Assembly: GCF_036492245.1 (NCBI RefSeq)
Contig: NZ_AP025286.1
Span: forward strand, 1,922,001 to 1,986,000
Direction: 5' to 3'
Length of the DNA stretch: 64,000 bases
DNA from: Treponema bryantii
Lineage (GTDB): Bacteria > Spirochaetota > Spirochaetia > Treponematales > Treponemataceae
Shown here: positions 1-8,320 of the stretch, piece after piece
Position numbering within the stretch: the stretch's first letter is position 1
How the letters are laid out: each line of letters starts with the position of its first letter
Notes under the pieces: model-generated
The model's database searches: none
Told to the model about the DNA's origin: nothing
What the model saw: only the letters and a program-made list of their open reading frames with translations
Program-made: the position numbers and the translations under genes

Positions 1-780
1 AATTATTTTTTTACGGAGTTCAACAAGCTGTTCGTTTTCAAAAATTGCACTAGACTGCTCTGCTTCAAAAAGCTGCTTTTTAAGAGCCATGTACTGCTTC
101 ATTTCTGGAAGAACAGGTTTAATGTGCTCTCCATAGAAGCTCTTAAGGCGGCGCTTGTCTGCCATTTCTTCATTGATTTCTTTACGGGTTTTTCCAGGCT
201 CATGGATGTCGATTCTTGTAAAGGCTTTCTGTGCAATTGCAAAGAACTCTGGAATCATAATTCCTGAATTCTTAATTACATCTTTAATAATGTTATTTCC
301 CTGCTCCATTGTCTTAGAAAGCTCAACTTCCTGCTCAGCAGTAAGAAGGTTTTCTTTACCAATTTCACGGAGGTAGAGTCGGATTGGATCATCTACACTG
401 GAATCTTTATCGCTGTTTACAAGGCGATTTTTAGATGCAGCAAGCTTCTTTTCAGCCTGCTCAATTTCAGCAGTTTCATCATCTGTTGAAATATCATCAT
501 CATCGTCCTGAAGCATGATGCCATCATCATCTTCGTCGTCTACAAGTTCATCTTCAGGAACATCATCTGCACCGATAATGTCAGTTTCAACAGGCTCACG
601 ATTGATATCTTTAAGCTGTTTAAGAACAGGCTCCATCAATTCATCAGAATTAACAAATTCCTGTCCAAGATATTCAATTACATCGTCCCATGTAATGAAC
701 CGTTTTTGTTTTGCAAACTCAATAAGTTTTGCAATCGCAGGGTTGCCAACCAAGAGGGCTTCACTGCTTTTTTCGTCCAT
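1..780 (-). CDS. rpoD: RNA polymerase primary sigma factor RpoD, N-terminal part
   Basis: This is the N-terminal ~260 residues of the housekeeping sigma-70 factor, which directs core RNA polymerase to promoters. The gene runs off the left edge, so regions 2-4 are not visible. The start is the ATG at 778-780 (MDEKSSEALL). A region 1.1-like segment comes first, followed by a very acidic linker with runs of D and E (about residues 85-110). Then comes the region 1.2 signature DPIRLYLREIG, followed by ENLLTAEQEVELSKTME. The gene begins 11 nt after the dnaG stop, so it is the distal gene of a dnaG-rpoD macromolecular synthesis operon. The ribosome-binding site is weak, which fits translational coupling to dnaG. 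I am sure of the family and cannot judge the missing part. Confidence 0.93.
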   Translation of the reverse strand, partial: MDEKSSEALLVGNPAIAKLIEFAKQKRFITWDDVIEYLGQEFVNSDELMEPVLKQLKDINREPVETDIIGADDVPEDELVDDEDDDGIMLQDDDDDISTDDETAEIEQAEKKLAASKNRLVNSDKDSSVDDPIRLYLREIGKENLLTAEQEVELSKTMEQGNNIIKDVIKNSGIMIPEFFAIAQKAFTRIDIHEPGKTRKEINEEMADKRRLKSFYGEHIKPVLPEMKQYMALKKQLFEAEQSSAIFENEQLVELRKKII

Positions 781-791
781 AGAAGTATTCA

Positions 792-2609
792 CTACTTTTT
801 CCCTAAGCTCTGTACTTGCTTATCTAGCTCAAATTTTTCAGCAAGAAGTGCATTCAGCTGATTCTGATCTTCTTGAGTTACTACGGTATATTCTTTTATT
901 CTTTGCAATAATTTATTTCGTTGGGCATCAAGTTTATTTCTTTTTATATAATTTACCGTGTCAGCAACTATGACACTTACCTTTTCACTCTGATAAACCC
1001 CGGACGAAATTGATCCAGTTATAAACTGCACCAGATTTTCATCATCGCAACGGTTAAGGATATCCCTTATAGTAAAGACATTCTCAGCAAAGCATTCTTC
1101 CAATACCCTGTATAACCTTCTGGCAGCTGGATTCGTAAAATCTTGTTCAGTTAGCTTAGAGCGCAGAACCTCATATTGGTTCAGGTCGGCGGTAACAGCA
1201 ATTAATCCTCTCAATTCTGCATCGAGCTTAATTTGTGTTCCTTGTTCTGTTTGATTATTATTTTGCCGGATGTATGCGCGTTCGCGGGCTTGACTTCGAT
1301 TGTTAAAATCCCTTTTTACAGCCTCCGGTTTCAGATTGAATGCCTGGCACAACTGTTCCAGACATGATTCTTTTTGAATATCAGACTGAAGTGCATCCAC
1401 ATACTGGAAAAACTCAAGGGCAGCCTTAGCTTTTCCCTCAGGTGTGTCCATAGGGTATTTTTCACCTAGTCTAAATATCAAATAAACACTATCTAATATA
1501 GCATTTTTGACCTGCGCAGTCAAGTTCTCCGCTCCGAAATTCAACATAATCTCGGCAGGGTCTTTTCCACCCTTCAATCTGATGATTTTTACTGTAAGGT
1601 CGTGCTCGCGGCAAAGCTTTATCGCCTTCCACGTTGCCTCCTGGCCCGCGCCATCCGAATCAAACGAAAGATAAACCGTACCACCGGCAACAAAGCCCGA
1701 AATCATTTTTATATGATCTTCTGTAAGCGCCGTTCCAAGAGTTGCAACAGCGTAATCAAGCCCGCACTGGTGGTATGCAATAACGTCCATATTTCCTTCG
1801 CAGAAAATAATGGATTTTTTTTCACGGATAGCGTTTTTAGCAAAACTGAACCCGAACAGAGTTTCGCGTTTTTTGAATTGGGGAAGATCTCCGGAGTTCA
1901 GATACTTTCTCTGAGATTCATCTGCCGGCGGAATTACACGACCGCCAAAAGCAACAACCTGCCCTCGTCTGTTAAAAATCGGGAACATAAGACGGTCTGA
2001 GAAAAATGAATATTCAGGATATTTCTGGCTGAAAAGCCCGGATTTTCCAAGGAACTCCGCACTGAAATTCTTTCCACGCAAAAACTTAAAGAGCCACTTA
2101 CGGTCCGCCGGCGCATACCCCAGCTTAAACTTTTCGATAGTTTCTTTTGTAAGTCCGCGTTTTGTTACATATTCCAGAGCCTTCTGCCCCTGAGGAGTTT
2201 CCATCAGAAAATAATGGAACATAGAAGCTGTTCTTTCATAAAGTTCTATGAACTTTTCAGTCTCATCTATTTTTGAACGGTTCTGTTCGGGATTATAACC
2301 GTTCTGATACTTAACAGGGATTCCACTCTTCTTTGCAAGGCTTTCAATTGCATCTGCATAAGAAAGTTTTTCCATTTCCATGATAAAGGAAATAACGTTA
2401 CCACCCTTATGACAGCCAAAACAGTGATAAAATCTTTTATCACCATCAACATGGAAAGAAGCTGTTTTTTCACCATGAAACGGACAGCAGCCCCACCAGT
2501 CATTTCCTCCGCGGCGTTCAAGTTTAGTATATTCACCGACAGTAGTTATAATGTCTGTTGTATTGAGAACTGCATCTATTGTTTCGTTGGAAATATATCC
2601 GCCGGCCAC
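792..2609 (-). CDS. dnaG: DNA primase DnaG
   Basis: DnaG synthesises RNA primers at the replication fork, working with the replicative helicase DnaB. The 605-residue length is normal for the family. The N-terminus holds the CHC2 zinc-binding domain, with ligands C42, H45, C63 and C66. The motif GEKTASF lies between them, where the family usually has GEKTPSF. The Toprim catalytic core follows, with the glutamate motif FCEGNMDVIAYH and the aspartate motif LSFDSDGAGQEA. The C-terminal ~150 residues would be the helicase-interaction domain and are poorly conserved. The gene starts 9 nt after the mltG stop and ends 11 nt before the rpoD start, so it is the middle of a tight operon. Identification is secure. 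Confidence 0.96.
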   Translation of the reverse strand: MAGGYISNETIDAVLNTTDIITTVGEYTKLERRGGNDWWGCCPFHGEKTASFHVDGDKRFYHCFGCHKGGNVISFIMEMEKLSYADAIESLAKKSGIPVKYQNGYNPEQNRSKIDETEKFIELYERTASMFHYFLMETPQGQKALEYVTKRGLTKETIEKFKLGYAPADRKWLFKFLRGKNFSAEFLGKSGLFSQKYPEYSFFSDRLMFPIFNRRGQVVAFGGRVIPPADESQRKYLNSGDLPQFKKRETLFGFSFAKNAIREKKSIIFCEGNMDVIAYHQCGLDYAVATLGTALTEDHIKMISGFVAGGTVYLSFDSDGAGQEATWKAIKLCREHDLTVKIIRLKGGKDPAEIMLNFGAENLTAQVKNAILDSVYLIFRLGEKYPMDTPEGKAKAALEFFQYVDALQSDIQKESCLEQLCQAFNLKPEAVKRDFNNRSQARERAYIRQNNNQTEQGTQIKLDAELRGLIAVTADLNQYEVLRSKLTEQDFTNPAARRLYRVLEECFAENVFTIRDILNRCDDENLVQFITGSISSGVYQSEKVSVIVADTVNYIKRNKLDAQRNKLLQRIKEYTVVTQEDQNQLNALLAEKFELDKQVQSLGKK

Positions 2610-2618
2610 AAACTACCT

Positions 2619-3683
2619 CTACTTACCAGACTTTTTTGTATAAAGGCTGTGGCTTTGAATATGTTCATCAAAATTGGTTGTAAACACATGACGACCTGCT
2701 GCAGGATCTACAACCTGAAAGAAATAATAATTTGTCTTAGGTGTATTTGCACTGGCACCGAGAGCTACAAGTCCCGGATTTGAAATAGGTCCAGGAGGAA
2801 GTCCTGCCCATTTGTAAGTGTTATAAGGATTATCTATTTTTGTATCTTCAATAAGGATACGATCCGGATGAGGACGGCCTTCAATTTCTGTAAGAATATA
2901 TTCAACTGTAGCACACGAATAAAGTCCGATACTTCGGCGAAGTCGGTTTTTGAATACACTTGCAATTAAAGGAGCTTCATCTTCTACACGATATTCGCGC
3001 TCAACTATTGAAGCAAGAGTAACTGTTTCATATAAGTCAGCACTGTTCATCTGAGAAAGGCCTTCGATATCTCTTATTCTGCTGAAGAAATTATCAATCA
3101 TAAGTTTTGCAACAGATTCTGCTGGCATACCGGCGGTTAGAAAATAAGTATCCGGGAACAAAAAACCCTCGCAGGTTTCTCCTGCAATTCCATTCTGTGC
3201 AGCAAAATCAGAATTCTTACAAACTGCAATAAAATCAGCTGCAGAACAAATACGGTTTTCTTCAAGTTCAGCAGCAATTTTAGAAATTGTAAGGCCTTCC
3301 GGAAGAGAAACTTTTATATACTCCTGCTGACCAGAAGAAAGTTCCTGCTGGATTTCTGCAATATTCATTGAAGGACTTATATAATAAATTCCGCTTCTGA
3401 GTACAAAAGGCTTATCAGCATCTTTACCATAAAGAAATACCTTTAATTTTGGATATCGTGCTGTGTAATAAAAGAGTTTTTTGTTACGGATAAGTCCGTT
3501 TGTCATTAAGTTTTCACCGGCTTCAGAAACAGACATACCGCTTGGAATCTCAATTCTGACCTTAGTACCATCATCAACAGATGCAACCGGTTTACTAAGA
3601 TTTTTAACAAAACAAACAGAAACTCCGATACTTCCTGCCAGTACAATAAAAAGAATCAGAAGAATAGATAATATTTTTTTCAT
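2619..3683 (-). CDS. mltG: Endolytic transglycosylase MltG (YceG family)
   Basis: MltG cleaves nascent peptidoglycan glycan strands and is thought to terminate their elongation. The 354-residue protein starts with a single membrane anchor (about residues 4-27), leaving the rest in the periplasm. A LysM-like segment follows (about residues 40-125). The YceG catalytic domain has the family motif LASIVEREYR, whose glutamate is the catalytic acid, then SVFKNRL and the C-terminal block GLPPGPISNPG. The start ATG overlaps the stop of the preceding small ORF by 4 nt (ATGA), which implies translational coupling. It shares an operon with dnaG and rpoD. Confidence 0.94.
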   Translation of the reverse strand: MKKILSILLILFIVLAGSIGVSVCFVKNLSKPVASVDDGTKVRIEIPSGMSVSEAGENLMTNGLIRNKKLFYYTARYPKLKVFLYGKDADKPFVLRSGIYYISPSMNIAEIQQELSSGQQEYIKVSLPEGLTISKIAAELEENRICSAADFIAVCKNSDFAAQNGIAGETCEGFLFPDTYFLTAGMPAESVAKLMIDNFFSRIRDIEGLSQMNSADLYETVTLASIVEREYRVEDEAPLIASVFKNRLRRSIGLYSCATVEYILTEIEGRPHPDRILIEDTKIDNPYNTYKWAGLPPGPISNPGLVALGASANTPKTNYYFFQVVDPAAGRHVFTTNFDEHIQSHSLYTKKSGK

Positions 3684-3871
3684 GAGTAGAATCTTTTAAC
3701 CTCTTCAAGTGAAAGACAATTGTAAATGGAATCTTCCAGTGTTTTATAAAAAAGCTCAAGACCCTCTGGTAATTCTTCCTGCTTTGTCCTCAGATATTTT
3801 GCGAGAAGAAACAATTCCTTTTTCGAAAATGAATAATCTAGTATGGTTATATCTTCATTATCAACTATCAT
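3680..3871 (-). CDS. Small conserved-looking hypothetical protein, 63 aa
   Basis: This is an acidic, leucine-rich 63-residue protein (MIVDNEDITILDYSF...) with no signal peptide or membrane segment, probably helical. I do not recognise a family. It is almost certainly real, because its ATG overlaps the stop of the upstream hydrolase gene by 4 nt and its stop overlaps the mltG start by 4 nt. This is a double ATGA arrangement typical of co-translated operon genes. Its position next to mltG suggests an envelope or cell-cycle role, but that is only context. Confidence 0.75.
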   Translation of the reverse strand: MIVDNEDITILDYSFSKKELFLLAKYLRTKQEELPEGLELFYKTLEDSIYNCLSLEEVKRFYS

Positions 3872-4800
3872 AAATCAATCTCTTGTGATTCCTTTGCTAA
3901 AAAAATCTCAATATCAGAATGATTTATATATTGAGCATACCATCTTGCAGCCTCAAGTATTGAATTGAGCTTTTTATCATCATAAACAGGCTCATGATGA
4001 AAGAGATACACTTTTTTAATATTCCAGTAAACGGCAAAATCAATTGCATAACAGAATGAAGAATGTCCCCAGTTTTCTTTCCTGTATACTTCTTCTACTG
4101 TATATTGCGAATCAATTATAATTACATCTGCATTTTTAAATACAGCCTCGCCTTCGTTCTTACCCTGGTAATCTGTAGATTTTAATTCTACGTCTGTTGC
4201 ATAAACAAACTTCTTACCGTTATTTTCAAAAGAAAAGGCATAAGAATCACCAGGATGTCGCATTTTATGAGAGTTTATTTTGATTCCATCAATATTGAAT
4301 TCTTCATCTTCATAAATACGGGTAAAATGAATATCTCTGGCAAGAGTTTTTCCTACAGTAGGAGGGCTATAAGGTTCTGCTACCTGATCCCAGAAATATT
4401 CATCTGCATCATCAAAATGTGAATAAACTTCAAAATGACACTTAGGATTATAAGCATGATCAAAAAATGGAAAGCCCTGAATATGATCCCAGTGAAAATG
4501 AGAAAAGAACAGATGATAATTTGAAGGACATGGTCTAGCCTTTCCCATTGCACGAAGACCTGTTCCGGCATCAAGAATTATATGTGTATCGTTATTTACA
4601 AGTTCTACACAGGCTGTATTTCCGCCTGCTGTTCCGAAAATCCATGAAGGAAGTGATGAAACAAATTTTGCTCTGGTTTCCGCATTTACAAGATCTTCTG
4701 GTTTTGCCCTTTGAATTGCGGCCATAATTTTTGACTGAACCTGTTGCGGAGACAACGGTGTTGGAACCGAACCTCGTACACCCCAGAAATAGATTTGCAT
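3868..4800 (-). CDS. MBL-fold metallo-hydrolase
   Basis: This is a metallo-beta-lactamase-fold hydrolase of about 310 residues. The metal-binding motif HFHWDH lies in FFSHFHWDHIQGFPFF. Further ligand motifs are MRHPGDSYAF, YATDVEL (bridging aspartate) and a late FHHEP histidine. The N-terminus MQIYFWGVRGSVPTP is the usual start of a family that includes phosphodiesterase/RNase-Z-like enzymes. An upstream in-frame ATG at 4854 exists. I chose 4800 because a strong Shine-Dalgarno (AGGGGGG) sits just before it and because the conserved family start lies there. It is the first gene of the mltG-dnaG-rpoD operon. The substrate is unknown; a cyclic-nucleotide or phosphodiester substrate would fit the family. 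Confidence 0.85.
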   Translation of the reverse strand: MQIYFWGVRGSVPTPLSPQQVQSKIMAAIQRAKPEDLVNAETRAKFVSSLPSWIFGTAGGNTACVELVNNDTHIILDAGTGLRAMGKARPCPSNYHLFFSHFHWDHIQGFPFFDHAYNPKCHFEVYSHFDDADEYFWDQVAEPYSPPTVGKTLARDIHFTRIYEDEEFNIDGIKINSHKMRHPGDSYAFSFENNGKKFVYATDVELKSTDYQGKNEGEAVFKNADVIIIDSQYTVEEVYRKENWGHSSFCYAIDFAVYWNIKKVYLFHHEPVYDDKKLNSILEAARWYAQYINHSDIEIFLAKESQEIDL

Positions 4801-4912
4801 TTTCCCCCCTAATTCACATTTATAAATTAGATTATTTAAATTTACCCTATACAAGAGTTTTTGTCAAAACATATAGCTGGATTTTTGATTTTTTATAGTT
4901 TAAAAAGGGCAT

Positions 4913-4942
4913 AAAAAAAGAGTTAGAAAATATCTAACTCTT
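4913..4942 (-). terminator. Intrinsic terminator downstream of tRNA-Tyr
   Basis: On the minus strand a perfect 10-bp stem (AAGAGTTAGA / TCTAACTCTT, loop of 5) is followed by a run of seven T. It lies 7 nt beyond the 3' end of tRNA-Tyr and ends the Thr-Tyr tRNA transcript. Confidence 0.85.
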
Positions 4943-4949
4943 GAACTAC

Positions 4950-5031
4950 TGGGGAGTAGAGGACTCGAACCTCTGGAGACGCGAGTCGAGGGATTTACAG
5001 TCCCTTGCAATTGCCGCTATGCGAACTCCCC
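4950..5031 (-). tRNA. tRNA-Tyr (GTA)
   Basis: The cloverleaf has acceptor stem GGGGAGT/ACTCCCC, anticodon loop CTGTAAA giving anticodon GTA, and a long variable arm as expected for bacterial tRNA-Tyr. The T-arm is canonical (GGTTCGAGTCC) and the discriminator is A. No CCA is encoded. It is co-transcribed with the tRNA-Thr gene 6 nt upstream. Confidence 0.95.
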
Positions 5032-5037
5032 ATTTTA

Positions 5038-5110
5038 AGCTGCCTGTAGGATTTGGACCCACGACCCCGAGATTACAAATCACGTGCTCTACCAGCTGAG
5101 CTAAGGCAGC
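5038..5110 (-). tRNA. tRNA-Thr (TGT)
   Basis: The cloverleaf has acceptor GCTGCCT/AGGCAGC, D-arm GCTC...GAGC, and anticodon loop TTTGTAA giving anticodon TGT (threonine). No CCA is encoded. Two oddities are visible. The third anticodon-stem pair is T-T (CGTGA against TCTCG). The T-loop reads TCCAAAT, so position 55 is C instead of the near-universal T. Confidence 0.9.
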
Positions 5111-5155
5111 AGATTTATTTGTTACGTTCAACTCATTGCGTCGAACGTGAGTCTT

Positions 5156-5184
5156 ATATTATAGATTTATGATAATTTAGTCAA
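5156..5184 (-). promoter_or_regulatory. Sigma-70 promoter for the tRNA-Thr/tRNA-Tyr unit
   Basis: On the minus strand TTGACT is followed after 17 nt by TAATAT; an overlapping TATAAT lies at 15 nt spacing. It sits between the glgA stop codon and tRNA-Thr, and the next genes downstream are the two tRNAs. Confidence 0.65.
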
Positions 5185-5186
5185 TA

Positions 5187-6758
5187 TCATTCTTTACTAT
5201 TTTTTAAAATTTCTTTAAAAAATGGCAAATATTTTTTCTGAATAACTGTTTTCCACAGGTATTCATGATGAACGCTGTATGCACCGCTCTTAACCATTCT
5301 TGAAATCTGACTTGGACGCAGCATTTTAAGCATGATTATTTCTGAAAGCTTTGCAATGAGAACGCCTGCTGTATTGCTGTCATAAAGGAAGCCTGTACGG
5401 CCATCAATGATTTTATTAAGTCCGCCGGTTTTATGTGCAATTGGCACAGTTCCATAAACCTGGCCAATAAAATCTTCAAGTCCACATGGTTCAAAATAAC
5501 TTGGGAGAACAATAAAATCACTTACAGCTGTTGCAAGGCGCACAACTGTCTGATTATATCCGTTCATAAAGGTAACCTTTCCAGGATACTTTTCGCAGAG
5601 GCGTACGATATCTATTTCTAGACGAGGTTCGCCCTGCCCTGCAAAAATAAATCTTACATCAGGATAGTTTTCAAGAATTGCAGGAACAGCTGCTGTAAGT
5701 ACGGCAATTCCTTTCTGGGTTGTAATGCGGCCATGGTAAGCAAAGAAAATCTCTTTTGTGTATTCTGTTGAACAGTCGAGTTTTCCGTACTTCTTAATTC
5801 CGGCTGCCTTGAAGTTATCAGTATTTACAATATTCTGAATAAAGAATTTACGGCACTTAAGTTTTCCTTCAAGATCATTCTTTTCCGGTTCAAACTCAAA
5901 AGGAAGTTTTGAAACCTCCTTTAATGCAGGATTGTAGCGGTCAAAATCAAAACCGTTTGTAATTCCTTTGATTTCAACATGATTTGAAGCAAAAATCGGA
6001 GCCAGCCCTTCTGTAGCTTCAGTGTTTGCTGGATCAATAAGTTCACGGGCATAATCTTCTGAAACTGTTGTAAGATATGCACCGGAAGCTGAAGCAATAA
6101 GGAATGGTTCAACTGCCCTTCCATTCATTGCTTTTTCAAGCAGTGGAGTTGAAAGTCCTGTATACCATGCAGCTTCACCAATACTAGTAAAACTGTGATG
6201 ATAGAACGGACCTGCATTATGAATTGTAACTACAGAATTTGTTTTTTTAAATGCCTTTGAAGCTGCAATAAAGGCCGGAAGCATTGCAGTTGAAGCATCC
6301 TGACAATGAAGGATTTCAGGAATATCTGAACGGGAGATTATTGAGCCATAGGCACAGACTGCTTTCTGGAAAAGCACATCAAGATAAAGTCCATCTAAAT
6401 GGCCGGAACCTTTTTTATGAGCCGGATTCTGCTTTTCTTCATTTTCTGTGTAGGTATAAACAGCTTCCTTATCTGCAAAAAGAGGATGATTGATAAGAAC
6501 GACATCAAAGTTAGAAGTACTTCTTGCTGTTGTATACTGGATTTTTTCTTTTCTGCCGCAAAGTTCTACCTCTGCAACTGTTTCAAGCTTGTTGAATTCA
6601 AAAAGAGAATCCAGACAGGTACATTTATATACAGGTATAAAAAGTGTTACCTTGTGCTTTAAATCCGAGAATTCCTTACACAGTGAAAATGTTACGTTTT
6701 TTACACCGCCGGCTTCTGCGATTCCGGCGCATTCCATACTTACTACCCAAATCTTCAT
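5187..6758 (-). CDS. glgA: Glycogen (starch) synthase GlgA
   Basis: GlgA transfers glucose from ADP-glucose to growing alpha-1,4-glucan. The ~523-residue protein has a GT5-type N-terminal domain starting MKIWVVSMECAGIAEAGG, which carries the ADP-glucose-binding loop. The C-terminal GT1-like domain contains FFAYHGRITTQKGI, IFAGQGEP and VLPSYFEPCGL, whose glutamate is the family's catalytic or binding residue. An ATG at 6764 is possible. The AGGAGG ribosome-binding site is spaced correctly (8 nt) only for the ATG at 6758, so I prefer that start. glgC, which makes its substrate, lies separately at 40.5 kb. It follows aroH by 25 nt on the same strand. Confidence 0.93.
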   Translation of the reverse strand: MKIWVVSMECAGIAEAGGVKNVTFSLCKEFSDLKHKVTLFIPVYKCTCLDSLFEFNKLETVAEVELCGRKEKIQYTTARSTSNFDVVLINHPLFADKEAVYTYTENEEKQNPAHKKGSGHLDGLYLDVLFQKAVCAYGSIISRSDIPEILHCQDASTAMLPAFIAASKAFKKTNSVVTIHNAGPFYHHSFTSIGEAAWYTGLSTPLLEKAMNGRAVEPFLIASASGAYLTTVSEDYARELIDPANTEATEGLAPIFASNHVEIKGITNGFDFDRYNPALKEVSKLPFEFEPEKNDLEGKLKCRKFFIQNIVNTDNFKAAGIKKYGKLDCSTEYTKEIFFAYHGRITTQKGIAVLTAAVPAILENYPDVRFIFAGQGEPRLEIDIVRLCEKYPGKVTFMNGYNQTVVRLATAVSDFIVLPSYFEPCGLEDFIGQVYGTVPIAHKTGGLNKIIDGRTGFLYDSNTAGVLIAKLSEIIMLKMLRPSQISRMVKSGAYSVHHEYLWKTVIQKKYLPFFKEILKNSKE

Positions 6759-6783
6759 AATCATCTCCTCCTGTTACTTCCGG

Positions 6784-7164
6784 TTACCTGTTTGAAAAGT
6801 CTGGACGGAGTTTCTCAGCTCCATTCAGGTATACGTTATGACGCTCAGCCGAGCTTTCATCTACATAAGTTGTAAGCAATGCCCTTACTACCAGCGGCAT
6901 ACCGCCTTCTATAAAGGCTTCCTGACTGCAGAAAAGCGGTACTGCTGTTATATCAAGTCCACAGTCACCACGGCGTAATGCAGTTGCAGGATTCAGTTTT
7001 GTAATATCGTTTGTTATTGTAAACTGAAGTGAAACAATATCCTCTGCTTTTATTGAATTACGTGTAAATAATTCGCGGCACATAAGGCATACATTTTCAG
7101 TAATGCTCTCTGGTGTGTTTTCTACACAAACCGCTCCCCGGAATGCTGCTAATCGTTTTTCCAT
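6784..7164 (-). CDS. aroH: Chorismate mutase, AroH type
   Basis: This 126-residue enzyme converts chorismate to prephenate, the committed step to phenylalanine and tyrosine. It matches the monofunctional trimeric AroH class in length and in the N-terminal motif FRGAVCVENT (active-site Arg and Glu). The later segments NPATALR and VRALLTTY carry active-site arginine and tyrosine. It begins directly after the stop of the upstream membrane protein and precedes glgA by 25 nt. The link to these neighbours looks like operon packing rather than shared function. Confidence 0.88.
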   Translation of the reverse strand: MEKRLAAFRGAVCVENTPESITENVCLMCRELFTRNSIKAEDIVSLQFTITNDITKLNPATALRRGDCGLDITAVPLFCSQEAFIEGGMPLVVRALLTTYVDESSAERHNVYLNGAEKLRPDFSNR

Positions 7165-7869
7165 TTATAAAACCTCCGGCATTTCTGTCTGCTCTGTCAG
7201 CTGAGACTCAACTCCATACGACGGATTAAGCTGGTCTGGCTGCATATTTGAAATTCTTTTATACATATTATAATCAGGCAGCTTTGAGTTCTGAATTGAA
7301 AAAACAGATACATCAAGCTCTGGAAAATCCTTGTAAATCTGAATACCGCGTAAAATTTCTTCACGACGCAGGGATTCCGTTCTGAAAGCAGTATTTGTCT
7401 CGGCACGGTTGAGTATATAATTTGCAGCATGCTGAGCTAAAGTGCCTGCCGCCCCTTCAAGGTAAACTGCAAGATCTGCATCATCTGTTATTTTATTCAG
7501 TTCCATAAGCTCCACAACAGCTTCTGGAGAAACTGTAAGCTGAATATCAAAAGTAATGCTGTAATCAAAAAGCCCCTGTGCATTATAGATTGAAGCATAA
7601 GCTTCACCGGAAGGTAGCGTACCTGAAATTGTTTTTTGAGTGCTGTACGGCTTTATATGAAAGGTTTTAAGAGTTGCATTTGTTGGAAGGAGGAACTGCC
7701 AGTGCCAGGCAAATTCTCCGTTTAAGACAGGTTTTTCGTCTACTCCACTGGTTTTGGAAACAACAATTCCGATAGTATCTGGTTTTACACGGAATTGAGT
7801 CCATCCGACATAAAAAACGGCGCCTGTGAAAACCGCAAGAATAAAAACACATGCTAGAAATTTCTTCAT
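7165..7869 (-). CDS. Membrane-anchored protein, weakly Band-7/SPFH-like
   Basis: The 234-residue protein starts MKKFLACVFILAVF with one N-terminal membrane segment (to about residue 22) and a soluble remainder. The segment from RVKPDTIGIVVSKTSG to EFAWHWQFLLPTNATLKTFHI resembles the opening of SPFH/Band-7 domains, where a pore-proximal beta strand follows the membrane anchor. A helical part follows (VVELMELNKI..., about residues 120-180). I treat the SPFH assignment as inference. An upstream ATG at 7887 exists, but MKKFL at 7869 makes a normal anchor. The stop abuts the aroH start. Confidence 0.6.
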   Translation of the reverse strand: MKKFLACVFILAVFTGAVFYVGWTQFRVKPDTIGIVVSKTSGVDEKPVLNGEFAWHWQFLLPTNATLKTFHIKPYSTQKTISGTLPSGEAYASIYNAQGLFDYSITFDIQLTVSPEAVVELMELNKITDDADLAVYLEGAAGTLAQHAANYILNRAETNTAFRTESLRREEILRGIQIYKDFPELDVSVFSIQNSKLPDYNMYKRISNMQPDQLNPSYGVESQLTEQTEMPEVL

Positions 7870-7945
7870 AGACCTGTACCCGAACAATCAATATTATGTT
7901 ATTATATCAGTAGATGGCGCCCGTCTTCAAGCAAAAACAGATTAT

Positions 7946-8320
7946 ATGGCTAATAAACTGAAATTCAAATACTCAAAAAAACTTCTCTCAAATACCCTTA
8001 CCTACAAGTTTTCCATGACGTTGAATCTTGCAGTAACGGCCTTTTGTGTAATTCTCATAACTCTTTATATAATTGGTAATTATCAGAATTTTCAGGATGA
8101 AAATCAGCAGTGGATTCTTACAGTACTGTCTTATGTGGCTATATTTAACAGTCTCTTTTCGATTGTACTGCTGGTTGAAACGGCCATTAAACTTTTCACA
8201 GAAAAACATCAGATAAAAAATATTATAAATATGATTGCCTTATTTTGTTCTGCAATGTTCTGTATCTTCTGCACGGGAACCTCTAATATCATAGGCTATA
8301 TTTCCGGAGGCATCAGATGA
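7946..8320 (+). CDS. Small integral membrane protein, unknown function
   Basis: This is a 124-residue protein starting MANKLKFKYSKKLLSN, basic at the N-terminus, with about four predicted membrane helices. They are roughly LNLAVTAFCVILITLYIIG, ILTVLSYVAIFNSLFSIVLLV, IINMIALFCSAMFCIFC and a short terminal segment. I do not recognise a family. A longer in-frame ORF from 7826 overlaps the divergent gene, so the ATG at 7946 is preferred. Its stop overlaps the cca start by 4 nt (ATGA), so the two are translationally coupled. Confidence 0.65.
   Translation: MANKLKFKYSKKLLSNTLTYKFSMTLNLAVTAFCVILITLYIIGNYQNFQDENQQWILTVLSYVAIFNSLFSIVLLVETAIKLFTEKHQIKNIINMIALFCSAMFCIFCTGTSNIIGYISGGIR

Noticed and set aside
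515-973. Plus-strand open frame opposite rpoD and the dnaG end
   Set aside because: It is serine-rich and is the complement of the acidic rpoD linker; it overlaps two secure genes and has no ribosome-binding site.
4946-5131. Open frame spanning the tRNA-Tyr and tRNA-Thr genes
   Set aside because: It is a translation of tRNA sequence; both cloverleaves are clear.
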